Origin: Actinokineospora diospyrosa
Lineage (GTDB): Bacteria; Actinomycetota; Actinomycetes; Mycobacteriales; Pseudonocardiaceae
Direction of reading: 5' to 3'
Length of the DNA stretch: 64,000 nt
Assembly (NCBI RefSeq): GCF_024171925.1
Contig: NZ_JAMTCO010000010.1
Span: 121,136-185,135 of the forward strand
In this document: positions 34,333-43,031 of the stretch, one piece after another
Layout: each line of letters starts with the position of its first letter
Numbering within the stretch: the stretch's first letter is position 1
The notes under the pieces: generated by a model
Seen by the model: only the letters and a program-made list of their open reading frames with translations
Database searches by the model: none
Told to the model about the DNA's origin: nothing
Translations under genes and position numbers: made by a program

Positions 34333-35538
34333 TCAGGAAGCGCGAAGAGCGTCGCGCAGCTTGACCTTGGCTCCGCTGCGGGTAACCGCGTTGCGGTAGA
34401 TCCGCCCGGACAACCACACGAGCCCTGGGATAAGAGCGACGACGAGCACAACGGCGAGGGCCGCCTCCCACACCGGGACGCCACCCATGGCCAATCGCAT
34501 CGGCATCAGCGTCGGGGCGAACAGCGGGACCATCGACAGGACCTCGACCAGCTTGTTGCCCGGGTCCGACGGCAGGATCGAGATGCCGAGCACGTAGCCC
34601 AGGATCACGAACATCAGCGGCGGCGTGATGACCCCACCGATGTCCTCTTGGCGTGAGACCAGCGCACCAAGTGCAGCGAACACAAGTGAGTAGGCGAAGA
34701 ACCCGAGCAAGAACCAGACGACCAGCCAGACAGCCGTACCGATCGCGGTTGAAACCGAGATGGTCAGCACCCCGGTCGCCAATCCCGCGGCTATCCCGCC
34801 TCCACCGATCACCGCCATCTGCACCAAGCCGACCGTGCCGATGCCGACGACCTTGCCCAGCATCAACTGCCAGGGCCGGATCGTGGCCAGCAGCAGCTCC
34901 ACCACCCGGCTCGACTTCTCCTCGACCACGCCCTGCGCCACCGACTGACCGTTGATCAGCAGCGACATGTAGATCAGGATCCCGGCGATCATGCCGATCA
35001 CCAGCTGCTGGCCGTTGTAGTCGAAGGGCGGCTCCAGCGGCTTGACCTCGGCCTTCGCGCCCGCGATCTGCTGGCTGACCTCGGCGGGGTCGCCGCCCAG
35101 GTCGCGGATCTCCTGGTTGAGCGCGAGCTGCCCGGCCAACGCGTTGAGCGCGGTGCGCAGCTTGTCGTCGATCTCCTTCTTCACGATGACGACGATCTTG
35201 TCGCCGTCGCCGACCAGCAGCGCGTCGAGGTCGCCGGAGTCCACCTGGGCCCGACCCGCGGCCTCGTCGACCTGCCGGGTGTCGATGGTCTGGCCGATCG
35301 AGCTGGCGGTCGCCTTGAGCGGGGCCTCCAAGGCCACCGAGCCGCCGGAGACGCCGACGGTGGCGTCCGACCCGCCGGACAGGAACTTCATGACCAGGGT
35401 GAAGCCGACCAGCAGGACCAGCGTGGCCGCGGTGGTGATGATGAAGGCCTTCGAGCGCAACCGGGTGTTGATCTCGCGGCCCGCGACGAGGCCGACGGCC
35501 TCCCAGTTGCCGACGCGGACATCGGGCAGCGCGCTCAC
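34333..35538 (-). CDS. ABC-2 type transporter permease (NatB-like)
   Basis: A 401-residue permease with one N-terminal helix (about 33-52), a large extracytoplasmic domain (about 60-195) and five or six C-terminal helices (from about 200). The VVEEKSSRVVELLLATIRP motif before the second helix is typical of NatB/YhaP-type ABC-2 exporters. GTG start overlaps the ATPase stop (GTGA). Substrate unknown; relatives export sodium or small molecules. Confidence 0.85.
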   Translation of the reverse strand: MSALPDVRVGNWEAVGLVAGREINTRLRSKAFIITTAATLVLLVGFTLVMKFLSGGSDATVGVSGGSVALEAPLKATASSIGQTIDTRQVDEAAGRAQVDSGDLDALLVGDGDKIVVIVKKEIDDKLRTALNALAGQLALNQEIRDLGGDPAEVSQQIAGAKAEVKPLEPPFDYNGQQLVIGMIAGILIYMSLLINGQSVAQGVVEEKSSRVVELLLATIRPWQLMLGKVVGIGTVGLVQMAVIGGGGIAAGLATGVLTISVSTAIGTAVWLVVWFLLGFFAYSLVFAALGALVSRQEDIGGVITPPLMFVILGYVLGISILPSDPGNKLVEVLSMVPLFAPTLMPMRLAMGGVPVWEAALAVVLVVALIPGLVWLSGRIYRNAVTRSGAKVKLRDALRAS

Positions 35539-36446
35539 GCGGCCACCTCCTCGGACACGACGTTGCGGAACAGCTCGGTCAGCGACTGCCTGCGCCGGGA
35601 GAACTCGGTGACCGGCCCGGTCGCCAACGCGGCCCGCAGCACGGCCTGGTCGTCGGCGGCGGGCCCGAGCTCCAGCACGGTCTGGGTCCCCACGTGCTCC
35701 TTGACGGTCACCCCGGCCAGCCCGTCGGCCCACTGCTTGGGGGCCTGCGGCGCGTCGACGACCAAGTGGACGGTCCCGCCCGCGCGCAACGACTCGACCG
35801 TGTCGCAGGCGACCATCTGTCCATTGCGGACGATCCCGACCCGGTGGCAGAGCCGCTCGACCAGGTCGAGCTGGTGGCTGGAGAACACCACCGGCACACC
35901 CTCGGCGGCCTTGTCCTGCAGCACCCCGCTCATGACGTCCACCGCGACCGGGTCCAACCCGGAGAACGGCTCGTCCAGCACCAGGATCGTCGGGTCGTGC
36001 ACCAGCGCGGCGGCGAGTTGCACGCGCTGCTGGTTGCCCAGGCTCAGCTTCTGCACCTCGTCGTCGCGGCGCCCGGCCACGCCGAGGCGCTCGGTCCACT
36101 CCTCGACCGACCGGCGGGCCCGCTCGGTCGAGAGGCCGTGCAGCCGGGCCAGGTAGACGAGCTGCTCGCCGACCTTCATCTTCGGGTAGAGCCCGCGCTC
36201 CTCGGGCATGTACCCGATGTGCCGCCGCGTCTCCAGCGTGATCGGCTCCCCGGCCCACCGCACCACCCCGGCGTCGGCCGCCAACACCCCGAGCGCGATC
36301 CGCATCGTCGTCGTCTTCCCGGCCCCGTTGGACCCGACGAACCCGAACAGCTCCCCCGCCCCCACCGCGAACGTCATCTCCCGCAACGCCACGACGTCCC
36401 CGTACCGCTTGGAGACCCCGTCGATCTCCAACCGCCGCTCAGCCAC
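35535..36446 (-). CDS. ABC transporter ATP-binding protein
   Basis: A 303-residue ATPase with Walker A GSNGAGKTTT, Q loop in YMPEERGLYP, signature LSLGNQQRVQLA, Walker B ILVLDEPFSGLDP and switch His in SSHQLD, plus a C-terminal domain typical of NatA-like exporters. GTG at 36446 follows AGGGGAG at 7 bases; longer in-frame starts lack this. First gene of a two-gene exporter operon. Confidence 0.92.
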   Translation of the reverse strand: MAERRLEIDGVSKRYGDVVALREMTFAVGAGELFGFVGSNGAGKTTTMRIALGVLAADAGVVRWAGEPITLETRRHIGYMPEERGLYPKMKVGEQLVYLARLHGLSTERARRSVEEWTERLGVAGRRDDEVQKLSLGNQQRVQLAAALVHDPTILVLDEPFSGLDPVAVDVMSGVLQDKAAEGVPVVFSSHQLDLVERLCHRVGIVRNGQMVACDTVESLRAGGTVHLVVDAPQAPKQWADGLAGVTVKEHVGTQTVLELGPAADDQAVLRAALATGPVTEFSRRRQSLTELFRNVVSEEVAA

Positions 36447-36617
36447 CCCGACTCCCCTCTTCCACAGCCCGTACCAGGGGTATCCTGCCCAACCCGCAAG
36501 CGGACCGACATCCGGTATCGCCCCTAGTGGACCACCCACTCACGTCCCTGATCGTCCCCCCTGAGGACGACCCCCACCTGGTCCACAGGTAGCCCCCCGG
36601 TAAGGTGTCTGGCGCCG

Positions 36618-36693
36618 GCCCTCGTAGCTCAGGGGATAGAGCATCGGTTTCCTAAACCGTGCGTCGCAGGTTCGAATCCTGCCGGGGGCACCA
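36618..36693 (+). tRNA. tRNA-Arg (anticodon CCT)
   Basis: A 76-base cloverleaf with encoded CCA: acceptor GCCCTCG/CGGGGGC, D arm GCTCAGGGGATAGAGC, anticodon loop TTCCTAA (CCT, decoding AGG), T arm GCAGG-TTCGAAT-CCTGC. Base pair 27-43 is T-T, otherwise all stems pair. An AGG-reading tRNA-Arg is a frequent integration site for actinobacterial elements, but no integrase or attachment repeat is visible here. Confidence 0.97.
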
Positions 36694-36709
36694 CCTTTCG
36701 CCGGGTGAA

Positions 36710-36748
36710 ATCGAGCCCTGACCAGCGCAAAGCCGGTCAGGGCTCGAT
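36710..36748 (+). terminator. tRNA-Arg terminator
   Basis: A perfect 14-bp inverted repeat (36710-36723 with 36735-36748) with an 11-base loop, followed by CTTGTCTTGT. It begins 17 bp after the tRNA. Confidence 0.88.
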
Positions 36749-36905
36749 CTTGTCTTGTCCGGCTGTGTCTGGGCCTACCGGGCCATGTACGGGTGTCTGT
36801 GCCGAATACGTGCCGAAGGTGCGGAGGCGGGCGCCTAGCGGAACACATGCCGGGTCGATGACACCTCACCTGGCGGCACACCGGCTCCCGGCTTTGGAAC
36901 GCGCG

Positions 36906-37388
36906 TTAGGCGTGGTCGTCGGCGGGTGGCAGGGTGCGGCCGTGCACGGGGCTGGAGAAGACGATGTTGGTGGTGAGGTGGCCGAAGGTGACGAGCTTGC
37001 CGGTCAGGTCTTCCAGGTCGGCCATTGATCGGGCCAGGACTTTCAGCAGGTAGCAGTCGTCGCCGGTGAGGTGGTGCGCCTCGGTGATCGCGGGTGTGGC
37101 CTGGAGCAGGTCGCGGAACGGGTTGGCGACGCCGGTGGTGAGGCGGACGCGGATGAACGCGGTCAGCGGGTAGCCGAGGGCGGCGGGGTTGATGACGGCC
37201 CGGTAGCCCTGGATGACGCCGTGGTCGGTCAGGCGCCGCACCCGGTCTGCGGTGGACGAGGCCGACATGTTGACCGCTCGCGCGAGGTCGGCGGTGCTCA
37301 TCCGCCCGTCCTGTTGCAGGAGTTGGAGGATGAGGTCGTCGGTCGCATCGATCGTTAGCCGCTGATCCGAAGGCACATGGGCGAACAT
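36906..37388 (-). CDS. Lrp/AsnC family transcriptional regulator
   Basis: A 160-residue regulator: N-terminal helix-turn-helix (about 14-60, with DGRMSTADLARAVNMSASSTADRVRRL) and C-terminal RAM effector domain (about 75-145). Probably controls the divergent MFS pump: the 115-bp gap contains nested inverted repeats. Effector is likely an amino acid or drug-like molecule, unknown. Confidence 0.9.
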   Translation of the reverse strand: MFAHVPSDQRLTIDATDDLILQLLQQDGRMSTADLARAVNMSASSTADRVRRLTDHGVIQGYRAVINPAALGYPLTAFIRVRLTTGVANPFRDLLQATPAITEAHHLTGDDCYLLKVLARSMADLEDLTGKLVTFGHLTTNIVFSSPVHGRTLPPADDHA

Positions 37389-37397
37389 ACCACGGTT

Positions 37398-37454
37398 CCA
37401 AAGCCTGAACCGGGAAGAATGCCATTCTTTCCCCGTTCCGCCGCAGGGCTTTGG
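37398..37454. promoter_or_regulatory. nested inverted repeats, probable Lrp operator
   Basis: An inner perfect palindrome AAGAATGCCATTCTT (37415-37429) is framed by an outer 8-bp inverted repeat CCAAAGCC (37398-37405) and GGCTTTGG (37447-37454). Lrp-type proteins bind 15-bp palindromes and often several phased sites, so this fits. It covers the promoter area of both the lrp-type gene and the MFS gene. Confidence 0.68.
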
Positions 37455-37503
37455 AGAGCATCATTTCGTCGGCTCATGCACCCGCTGACGAAGAGGCCAT
37501 TCG

Positions 37504-39051
37504 ATGACTGTCGCTCCCGCTCGTGGACAAGGAATCGCGCTGGCGGCGCTGTGCTTGTCCGCTCTGATGTTCGGTCTGGAGATTTCCAGCGTGCCGGTGA
37601 TCCTCTCGACCATCGGCGAGGTGCTGCACGGCGATTTCACGGATCTGCAATGGACGATGAACGCCTACACGATCGCGTGCACGACCGTCCTGATGGCCTC
37701 GGGCGCCTTGGCGGACAGATTCGGCCGCAAGCGGTTGCTGGCGATCGCGGTCGCCACATTCGGCGCCACCTCGCTGCTGTGCGGGCTCGCACAAGACGTC
37801 ACGGTGCTGATCGTAGGCAGGGCGCTGCAAGGCATGAGTGGCGGCACGATGCTGATCTGCCAGGTGGCGATCCTCTCGCACCAGTTCCCGGCCGGACGGG
37901 AGCGCACCCGCGCTTTCGGCGCCTGGGGAATCGTATTCGGCACCGGCCTCGGATTCGGGCCGGTCATCGGCGGCGGGCTGGTCGCGCTGTCGAACTGGCG
38001 TTGGGTCTTCCTCGTGCACGCGGTCGTGGCCGCGGTCACCCTGATCCTGATCTTCCGGGGTGTGCGGGAGTCCCGCGACCCGACGGGGAACAGGCTGGAC
38101 ATCGGCGGGATCGTCACGCTGTCCCTCGCCGTGTTCGGGCTGGTCTTCTTCATCACCCAGGGGCCCGGACTGGGCCTGAACAGCGTCGCAACGCTCGGCA
38201 GTCTGGTGCTCGCGATGGCTTTCGGTGCCGCGTTCGTCGTCGTTGAGCGGTCCGGTTCGCACCCGATGATCGATTTCTCGGTGTTCCGGATCCGCGCGTT
38301 CTCCGGCGCTCTGCTCGGCTCCGCGGGCATGAACTTCAGCTACTGGCCGCTCATGATCTACCTGCCGATCTACCTCCAGCGCGGTCTCGGCTACGGCACC
38401 GCGGCGACCAGCCTCTGCCTTCTGGCGTACACGATCCCGACATTGGTGCTCCCCCCGGTCGCGGAGCGGCTCGCGGTGAGGTACCGACCGGGAGTGATCA
38501 TCCCCGCGGGCCTGTACCTCATCGGGCTCGGATTCGTACTGCTCCACCTGGGAAGTGGCGTGGCCGACGCGGGCTGGGTGACAGTGCTTCCGGGCTCGTT
38601 GCTGGCAGGCACGGGCCTCGGCCTGGCCAACACGCCGGTCACCAACACGACCACCGGCTCGGTGCCCGCCGACCGATCAGGCATGGCGTCCGGTATCGAC
38701 ATGAGCGCCCGGATGATCTCGCTGGCGGTCAACATCGCGCTGATGGGACTGATCCTGACCCTGGGCATCTCCGCGAGCCTGAGCGAACACCTGCAGCTCA
38801 GCGGGCCGCAGGTACAGGCACTCGCCGAACACGTGGCCAACGGGGACGACCTCGCCGCACTGATGCTGGCCTTCCCCGCACTGCCCGACCTGGACTCGAC
38901 CGGTACACTCGTGAGATCGGCCTTGACGCACGGGTTCGGCCTGATCACGCTCTACGGCGGCATCGCGGTCTCAGCCTTGGCAACCACCAGCCTCATCATC
39001 TTCCGCGTCCGTCAGCGCACCCGGGTCAAGGGCCGTCGCAACGGCGGGTGA
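37504..39051 (+). CDS. MFS drug efflux transporter, DHA2 (14-helix) type
   Basis: A 515-residue major facilitator with 14 predicted helices, of the EmrB/QacA drug:proton antiporter type. The A-like motif GALADRFGRKRLL after helix 2, and motif C GLGFGPVIGGGL in helix 5, place it among exporters. It faces an Lrp-type regulator across a palindromic operator, as in many substrate-induced efflux pairs. Substrate unknown. No terminator is obvious after it. Confidence 0.9.
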   Translation: MTVAPARGQGIALAALCLSALMFGLEISSVPVILSTIGEVLHGDFTDLQWTMNAYTIACTTVLMASGALADRFGRKRLLAIAVATFGATSLLCGLAQDVTVLIVGRALQGMSGGTMLICQVAILSHQFPAGRERTRAFGAWGIVFGTGLGFGPVIGGGLVALSNWRWVFLVHAVVAAVTLILIFRGVRESRDPTGNRLDIGGIVTLSLAVFGLVFFITQGPGLGLNSVATLGSLVLAMAFGAAFVVVERSGSHPMIDFSVFRIRAFSGALLGSAGMNFSYWPLMIYLPIYLQRGLGYGTAATSLCLLAYTIPTLVLPPVAERLAVRYRPGVIIPAGLYLIGLGFVLLHLGSGVADAGWVTVLPGSLLAGTGLGLANTPVTNTTTGSVPADRSGMASGIDMSARMISLAVNIALMGLILTLGISASLSEHLQLSGPQVQALAEHVANGDDLAALMLAFPALPDLDSTGTLVRSALTHGFGLITLYGGIAVSALATTSLIIFRVRQRTRVKGRRNGG

Positions 39052-39183
39052 CCGCTCGCGGAGCAGGGCGGCGGGCTTCGCCCCCGGACCTCCGACCGGG
39101 ACCCGAGCGGCTGCGGTACGGCCGCCCAGGACTCGCCTTTCGCCGTACTCGACAACACCGAGGTTCCTAGTACCAATGCCGCA

Positions 39184-39783
39184 TCAGGCTCCGGCGGGGT
39201 CCGGGGTCGGGATCCGCCAGTGGATGGTGACCTGGTCCTCGAGGGGGAGGCTGGGAGCGCCGATGACGACCTTGTCGATCAGGTAGCGGATGATCAGCCA
39301 CTGGGCTTCCGGTGAGCTGGACCCCCATCTGGCCTCGGTCATCGTCATGGCTTGCAGCAGGGTGGTCGGATCGGCTTCCAGTTCGAGCAGTTCGTCGGCG
39401 TCTTCCGGTGCTGGGCCTGCCTTGAGGGCCGCGACGGAGCGGGCCAAGAGGTTGGGTTCGGCGGATAGCCGCGCGCAGATCATCTCGGCGATGTGGTTGT
39501 CGAGGTAGGTCGCGTCTATGTGCGCGTGTTCGTCGGGGACTTCGGCGGGGTCGGGGGCGCCTGGGTGGTCACCCTTGAGGATGGCCAAGAGGTTGCGGAG
39601 GTAGTTCTCCGGGCCGAGTTCTCGGACAAGCCGGATGTTGGCCTGGATCCACTTCTCCTCGTCCATCAACGGCTTGTGCGGTAACGCCAGCGTGGGGTCC
39701 ATCTCTATCGCGTAGAACGGGTTGGCCACCACCTTGACCACCTCAGCCGGGGTCCACCCGCTGGTGTCGACCTCGTCCGACAT
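39184..39783 (-). CDS. uncharacterised acidic protein, divergent from KAP NTPase gene
   Basis: A 199-residue soluble, acidic, mostly helical protein. I do not recognise a domain. Visible features are the opening SGWTPAEVVKVVANPFYAIEMDP, a middle section rich in Glu, Asp and Leu, and a C-terminal SSPEAQWLIIRYLIDKVVIG followed by a beta-like VTIHWRIP end. It starts 74 bp from the divergent ClpN-KAP gene, so the two may share regulation and function. No signal peptide or membrane helix. Confidence 0.6.
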   Translation of the reverse strand: MSDEVDTSGWTPAEVVKVVANPFYAIEMDPTLALPHKPLMDEEKWIQANIRLVRELGPENYLRNLLAILKGDHPGAPDPAEVPDEHAHIDATYLDNHIAEMICARLSAEPNLLARSVAALKAGPAPEDADELLELEADPTTLLQAMTMTEARWGSSSPEAQWLIIRYLIDKVVIGAPSLPLEDQVTIHWRIPTPDPAGA

Positions 39784-39857
39784 CTAGACCTCCTCTTCGT
39801 TGCCTGGCGTTGCGCGGGATACTCCCATCCACGTCGCCGCTGTGTTTGGGGGAATCT

Positions 39858-42800
39858 GTGAGCGATCCGATGAATCACGTCACTGATGCCGGGCGGCGGG
39901 TGCTGACCGCTGCGACTGTCGCCGCGAATGAGGCTGGGTACGCGATGCCGGGCAACGGGCACCTGTTGCAGGCGCTGGTCAACGACAAGTCGAACTTGGC
40001 TGCGCGAACGCTTGCGGCTCTGGGGGTCTCACACGAAGAGGTAGTGCGGGTTGTCGGTGAGGGTAGTGCCAACGACGTGTCGGTGGCTGGTGCCATGCAA
40101 GAGGTTGTGGACACCCTCAACTCCGCGGAGAACTTCGCGTCCCGCTTAGGGCACCTGTTTCTGGGGCCTGAGCACATGCTGCTCGCCCTAGTGGCAAAAG
40201 AGGACACGTTGACCGGAAAGGTGTTGCGAGACCTGGGAGTCACGGTCGACAAAGTGTTGGCCCGGGTTGTTGTCGCGACGGGTGGTGACTTGATCGGGAT
40301 GGAGGTCGGCAGGCAGTGGCTGCCGCTCCCACCTGGGCCGGACGGCTACCTCGCGGGACCGGAGTTGGCCAGGCTGGTCAACCTGGTCGAACTGGGCGCC
40401 GATCGCATCGAGGTGGTCGGGGTGGCGGGCTCCGGGCGGACGGCGATGATCACTGTGCTTGCTGGTCTCGTCGAGGACATGTTCGCCGGTGGTGTTGTGC
40501 TCGACTTGGCGGCCGAGCGGTACGGCAGGCTTGGGGCGGGCCCGTTCCTGTGGATCGTCGACGCCGGGGTGGAGCGGGTGGTGGAGCGGCGGGCGCGCAC
40601 CACGGTCCGGGTCGTCGACGCGGGGGCTGTGCCGACTACCGAGCACGTCGTCGAGGTCGCCGGTTTGGGGCCGGATCGGGGGGCGGCGCTGCTGGCGGGC
40701 GCGGCGGGTGTCGACCGGTCGCGGGTCGCGCCAGGGCTGCTCACCGCGCTCGACACGCCAGCCGCTGTCCTCTCCCTGGCTCGGCTGGTGGCCCGAGCGC
40801 CGGACCTGGCGTCTTCCGCGTCCCTCGATCACCTGGTCGAGGGCCTGTTCGACCGGATGAGCCCGGCCGAGGTGGTCGTCGTCGGGCGGATGACGGCACT
40901 CGGCGGGGCGGCCGGGCACGAGAACGACCTCGACCTGATCACCCGCGACCGGCTCGACCCGGCCGATGTCGCCGCTGCCGTGTCGGCGCTCGCGGAGCGG
41001 GGCGTCGTCGAGCGCGGGTCGTTCGGGGTCCGGCTGCACCCCCTGCTGCGGGACCCGGCGGCCAGGCGGTTGGCCGCCGACGAGTCGTCCGCCGCGCTGG
41101 ATGTGCTGGCTGATCGGGTACGGGCGCTCGCGGAACTGCGTGCGGGCGCGAGTCCTGAACCCCGGCTGCTCAGCGACCTCTGGACCACGGAGGACCACCT
41201 GGCGCACGGCGACTACGCGGACGCCATCGCCGCGTTCGTCCGCCACCGCGACACCGAGCCGCCCCTGACGATCGCGGTCAAGGCGCCGTGGGGAGCGGGC
41301 AAGACCTCGCTGATGCGCATGGTCCAGGACCGTCTCGACCCCGGCGCCCGGGTTGGCCGGGCCCGGCGGCTGCGGCTGGCCCGGCGCGGTGACCAGGGCA
41401 GGCGCGGTGACCAGGGCGGGCGGGTGAGCAACGGGGAGGTGCTGCGGCGCAGTTGGTGGCGGCGCGGCGGGGAGCGCCAGGTCGCCGAGCTCGACTCGCC
41501 GAGTGACTTGATCGTCGCGGATTGGCGGCCGACGGTGTGGTTCAACCCGTGGGTCTACCAAAGCGGCGACCAGGTGTGGGCCGGGTTGGCGACCGCGGTG
41601 ATCGAGCAGGTCACCGACCGGTTGCCCCGGCCCGCGCGGGAACGGTTCTGGCTCCGGTTAAACCTAGGAAGACTCGACGGCGGTGCCGTGCGGCGTCAGC
41701 TTTACCGGGCCGCAGCTGAACGTTTGCCTCTGCTGGCTGTCTTAGTACTAGGTCTGATGGGTGTCGTTGCCGCTGCGGTGGCGGTTGCTCCGGAATCGCT
41801 AACCAGGGCCATACCAGTGTCCGCAGGGTGGCTGACTGCGTTGGTGGGTGCTGCGACGGCAGCTATCGGGGCCGTCCGATTTCTCGCTACCCCGGTCGCG
41901 GGCGCTGCTCCTTCGCTTGTCAGCCCTCTTACGTGGGCGTCCGGCGGTCGGTCGGCAACCGCTACAACGCTAGATGCCTACGACAAGGCTCACGGCGATC
42001 CCGGCTATGACACCAAACTCGGGTTCCTACACGCCGCCCGAAAGGACATGGGGCGCGTGCTCGACTTGGTGGCCACCCGCGAGCGGCCGGTGGTGGTCTT
42101 CGTCGACGACCTCGACCGTTGTTCGACCGGCACGGTGCGGGTCGTCGTCGAAGCCTTGAACGACTTCATGACCGGCACGTTCCCGAACTGCGTGTTCGTC
42201 CTCGGCATGGATCCGGCTGTTGTCGCCGCGCACATCGAGTCCGGGTACACCCCGCTCGTCGACGCCATGAAGGCGCAACGGGTGTCGGCAGACACATCAG
42301 CCATCGGGTGGCGGTTCCTTGAGAAGTTCATCCAGCTGCCCTTGAGCCTGCCTGAACCCAACCGGGAGACGGCAATCAGCTCTTATGTAACCGCGCTGCT
42401 GGGGCGTCCGACTCCCGCCGCACAGGCAGCCCTACCGTCAGCTCGGGCGACTGACGCTGCGCTCGTTGAGAGGCTCGTGCGCAGGATCGAGGAAAGCCGC
42501 CCGACCCGCGACACCTTGCGCGAGGCGATGGTCGAGGCCCAGCGGGCCGAGCTGGGGCACAGCGCCGATGTGCTCCCCGAGGCACTTCGAGCGGCGGACC
42601 GGGTGCACGAGAACCTCCGCTCATCGGCGGATGAACAGGCGGTGCTGGAGGCGGCGCTGTCGGTGCTGAACTCGGCCAACCCGCGCGAGATCAAGCGGTA
42701 CATCAACCTGTTCCGGTTCCACAGCTTCATCGCCCACCGCCTGGGGTTGGCGGGGAAGGAGCGGCCGTCCGGAGAGGTGATCGCGAAGCTCGCGGTGTTC

Positions 42801-43031
42801 GCCATCCGCTGGCCGGATCTTGTCGTCGCGCTACGCGCTAGTGCCGCGGCGGTCGACCACCCGGTTGTCAGCTTGGAGAACGCGGCACGCACGAGCGGCG
42901 GCGAGTGGTCTGATGCCCTTGGTGACCTGGGCGTCAACGTCACGGAAGGCCTACCGCCGTGGACGACCGCGCTGCGCGAGTTCCTCGCTAAGGAGCCACA
43001 GATCGGGCAGGCTGCGCGGCTGCTGTTGTGA
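39858..43031 (+). CDS. ClpN - P-loop - KAP NTPase fusion protein
   Basis: A 1057-residue multidomain ATPase. Domains in order: a double Clp_N repeat (about 5-140, including HLLQALVND and GPEHMLLALV), a first, degenerate P-loop segment (GVAGSGRT, 188-195) followed by a STAND-like/winged-helix-like region (about 330-405), then a KAP family P-loop NTPase with Walker A APWGAGKTS (476-484), NPWVYQSGDQVW, two membrane helices inserted as typical for KAP (about 624-644, 657-675), and Walker B VVVFVDDLDR (745-754). KAP NTPases include phage T7 exclusion protein PifA; Clp_N repeats usually bind adaptors or substrates. A conflict or stress role is plausible, not proven. GTG at 39858 follows GGGGGA. The stop directly abuts the convergent lipoprotein gene. 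Confidence 0.85.
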   Translation: MSDPMNHVTDAGRRVLTAATVAANEAGYAMPGNGHLLQALVNDKSNLAARTLAALGVSHEEVVRVVGEGSANDVSVAGAMQEVVDTLNSAENFASRLGHLFLGPEHMLLALVAKEDTLTGKVLRDLGVTVDKVLARVVVATGGDLIGMEVGRQWLPLPPGPDGYLAGPELARLVNLVELGADRIEVVGVAGSGRTAMITVLAGLVEDMFAGGVVLDLAAERYGRLGAGPFLWIVDAGVERVVERRARTTVRVVDAGAVPTTEHVVEVAGLGPDRGAALLAGAAGVDRSRVAPGLLTALDTPAAVLSLARLVARAPDLASSASLDHLVEGLFDRMSPAEVVVVGRMTALGGAAGHENDLDLITRDRLDPADVAAAVSALAERGVVERGSFGVRLHPLLRDPAARRLAADESSAALDVLADRVRALAELRAGASPEPRLLSDLWTTEDHLAHGDYADAIAAFVRHRDTEPPLTIAVKAPWGAGKTSLMRMVQDRLDPGARVGRARRLRLARRGDQGRRGDQGGRVSNGEVLRRSWWRRGGERQVAELDSPSDLIVADWRPTVWFNPWVYQSGDQVWAGLATAVIEQVTDRLPRPARERFWLRLNLGRLDGGAVRRQLYRAAAERLPLLAVLVLGLMGVVAAAVAVAPESLTRAIPVSAGWLTALVGAATAAIGAVRFLATPVAGAAPSLVSPLTWASGGRSATATTLDAYDKAHGDPGYDTKLGFLHAARKDMGRVLDLVATRERPVVVFVDDLDRCSTGTVRVVVEALNDFMTGTFPNCVFVLGMDPAVVAAHIESGYTPLVDAMKAQRVSADTSAIGWRFLEKFIQLPLSLPEPNRETAISSYVTALLGRPTPAAQAALPSARATDAALVERLVRRIEESRPTRDTLREAMVEAQRAELGHSADVLPEALRAADRVHENLRSSADEQAVLEAALSVLNSANPREIKRYINLFRFHSFIAHRLGLAGKERPSGEVIAKLAVFAIRWPDLVVALRASAAAVDHPVVSLENAARTSGGEWSDALGDLGVNVTEGLPPWTTALREFLAKEPQIGQAARLLL

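Noticed and set aside
36540-36881. Minus-strand frame over tRNA-Arg with GRIRTCDARFRKPMLYPLSYEG-like translation
   Set aside because: This is the reverse complement of the tRNA itself, a well-known false protein; I also looked for an integrase C-terminus here and could not support one.
37474-38547. Minus-strand open frame of 357 codons opposite the MFS gene
   Set aside because: Charged, low-complexity translation without domains, antisense to a clear 14-helix transporter.
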